From positions 186,001 to 250,000 of the forward strand of contig DAOKYO010000002.1 of NCBI GenBank assembly GCA_035326105.1: a stretch of DNA of 64,000 bases. The letters are read 5' to 3'. This DNA is from Bacilli bacterium (GTDB lineage Bacteria; Bacillota_I; Bacilli_A; RFN20; CAG-826). The position numbers and the translations under genes were made by a program. Shown one piece after another: positions 62,973 to 64,000 of the stretch (within the stretch, counting starts at the first letter, position 1; the number at the start of each line of letters is the position of its first letter). Below the pieces are notes generated by a model, which did not search any database, was not told the origin of the DNA, and saw only the letters and a list, made by a program, of their open reading frames with translations.

Positions 62973-64000
62973 ATGGCATTTTCTTATTCGTTGGTTCAGC
63001 AGATTACCCGAGTGATAAAAAATGAAATTGAGGGCGCATTTTTAAATCGAATCATTCATTTTTCCCGTAATTCTTTTTCCCTGTCAATATCCCGATCAAA
63101 ATCGCAAAAATTAATTATTTCTCTGGATAATAGTGAACCGTTTTTGGCCTTGACTGATCGCGAACTTTCCGGTGACGGCACAAGTAGCAATTTTCTTCTT
63201 CAACTTCGCAAAGAAGTATCGGGCGCTTTTGTTGAAAGTGTTGACCTCGATTCCCATGATCGCATTGTTCGCATATCTTTAAAGGTTTCCTCGCTTGCTG
63301 TAATTGAGAAGAAACTGACTCTGATTATTGAACTTATACCGATGCAACCAAACATGTTTGTCATCGATGATGAAAACCGAATAATTGCCCTCTGGCGGGC
63401 ATCGAAGTCGCTTGACGTAATGCGCCCTTTAGCCATCGGTTTAACCTATGAATGCCCGGTTAATTTTCATGCGGAAGAAAGTTTTTCTCCCTTGGAAAAA
63501 GATTACTTGGGCAATCATCAAAACGATTTTGCTTCTTTCCTTGACATTTATGGCGATGATAAAGGAAACTTTGCCGTTTTTCCGCTTAATGAAAAATATC
63601 ATAAAGTTTCTGTACAAGATATTTTTGATCGTCGCGAACAAGATTTGACCGATAAAAGAAAAACTGAACTGTTTAGCGACATTATTCATTTAGTAAATCG
63701 TAAAAACAAATTAATCAAACAAAAGATTAAACGTCTGAATGGTGATTTGAATGATGCCAAGGTGCACCTGGATGATCAAAATAAAGCCAATTTAATTTTA
63801 ACATATGTCGATAGCATCGAAAACGGCGCCGCCAAATTGGTAACGGAAGATGGAGTTATTCTATTAGACCCTCAACTTTCAGCTGTAGAAAATGCCAACC
63901 GTTATTTTAAAAAATATAAAAAAGCCAAGGTCGCTCTAGATGAAATCCAAAAGCAGATCAATATCGCTAGCGATGAACTCGAATATTTTTCCGATCTGCA
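62973..64000 (+). CDS. rqcH: NFACT protein RqcH/FbpA, N-terminal part (runs off window)
   Basis: Ribosome quality-control factor that adds C-terminal alanine tails to stalled chains; in some bacteria also named fibronectin-binding protein. About 342 codons are visible with no stop before the window ends. NFACT-N landmarks: QLRKEVSGAF, HDRIVRISL (the Asp-Arg pair needed for tRNA use) and, at about 315, NRYFKKYKKAK. A long helical stretch (RKNKLIKQKIKRLN) begins the coiled coil. ATG follows GAGGT. Its promoter region was the target of element B. Confidence 0.9.
   Translation, partial: MAFSYSLVQQITRVIKNEIEGAFLNRIIHFSRNSFSLSISRSKSQKLIISLDNSEPFLALTDRELSGDGTSSNFLLQLRKEVSGAFVESVDLDSHDRIVRISLKVSSLAVIEKKLTLIIELIPMQPNMFVIDDENRIIALWRASKSLDVMRPLAIGLTYECPVNFHAEESFSPLEKDYLGNHQNDFASFLDIYGDDKGNFAVFPLNEKYHKVSVQDIFDRREQDLTDKRKTELFSDIIHLVNRKNKLIKQKIKRLNGDLNDAKVHLDDQNKANLILTYVDSIENGAAKLVTEDGVILLDPQLSAVENANRYFKKYKKAKVALDEIQKQINIASDELEYFSDL

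Noticed and set aside
1..64000. CRISPR array
   Set aside because: No run of regularly spaced short direct repeats was seen anywhere in the window, and no cas-like gene.

Overview
The window is a stretch of chromosome from a low-GC Gram-positive bacterium. Gene order over long blocks follows Bacillus-type synteny: polA-mutM-coaE / dnaB-dnaI / thrS / infC-rpmI-rplT; ezrA-nifS-thiI-rpsD-tyrS-ccpA; ytpR-M42 peptidase-trmB-pepV; rpmB-rpe-rsgA-prkC-prpC-rlmN-rsmB-priA-gmk-rqcH. TGA is used as a stop (for example dnaI, tyrS, glgC), so this is not a UGA-Trp mollicute. T-box control of three aminoacyl-tRNA synthetases, EzrA, DnaB/DnaI and a CcpA-like regulator point to class Bacilli in the broad sense. 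The many compacted or reduced genes suggest a streamlined, perhaps uncultured, lineage near Erysipelotrichales/Acholeplasmatales/RF39. That placement is inference.

Layout. 1-5032: replication and repair (polA 3' part, a fused mutM-coaE, dnaI, dnaB). 5179-9373: glycolysis (pfkA, pyk, ROK sugar kinase) and degV. 9408-12919: T-box-thrS, then an attenuator-controlled infC-rpmI-rplT operon whose infC has no ATG. 13022-18156: nucleoside-type BMP lipoprotein ABC importer. 18244-22279: thiI, cysteine desulfurase, ezrA. 22499-23371: rpsD. 23385-25718: an inserted composite element carrying a Fic gene between convergent rpsD and tyrS. 25733-28262: tyrS (T-box) and ccpA. 28322-34617: NAD and pantothenate/CoA salvage, peptidases and tRNA modification. 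34627-39415: tex and T-box-leuS. 39836-41169: RCC1-repeat remnant and a YhhN protein. 41172-45773: glycogen synthesis (glgC-glgD-glgA plus a membrane protein). 45819-51309: a condensin-like jetA-jetB-jetC operon with no jetD. 51663-62138: rpmB and the rpe...gmk block. 62168-62938: a second decayed inserted element. 62973 to the end: partial rqcH/fbpA.

Most notable: (1) two decayed insertions share related imperfect terminal inverted repeats (core GATGTGAGAC). At the boundaries those ends define, each is flanked by a 20-25 bp direct repeat, which suggests an IS1202-like transposition mechanism. One carries a fic gene; the other carries a DUF4143 ATPase fragment and split the rqcH promoter while duplicating its -10. 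(2) A Wadjet/MksBEF-type SMC operon lacks the JetD nuclease subunit. (3) A single ORF fuses MutM to dephospho-CoA kinase. (4) A 196-aa protein with an acidic Cys/His tail sits where def-fmt usually lie. (5) The PrkC-type kinase lacks its membrane and PASTA parts.
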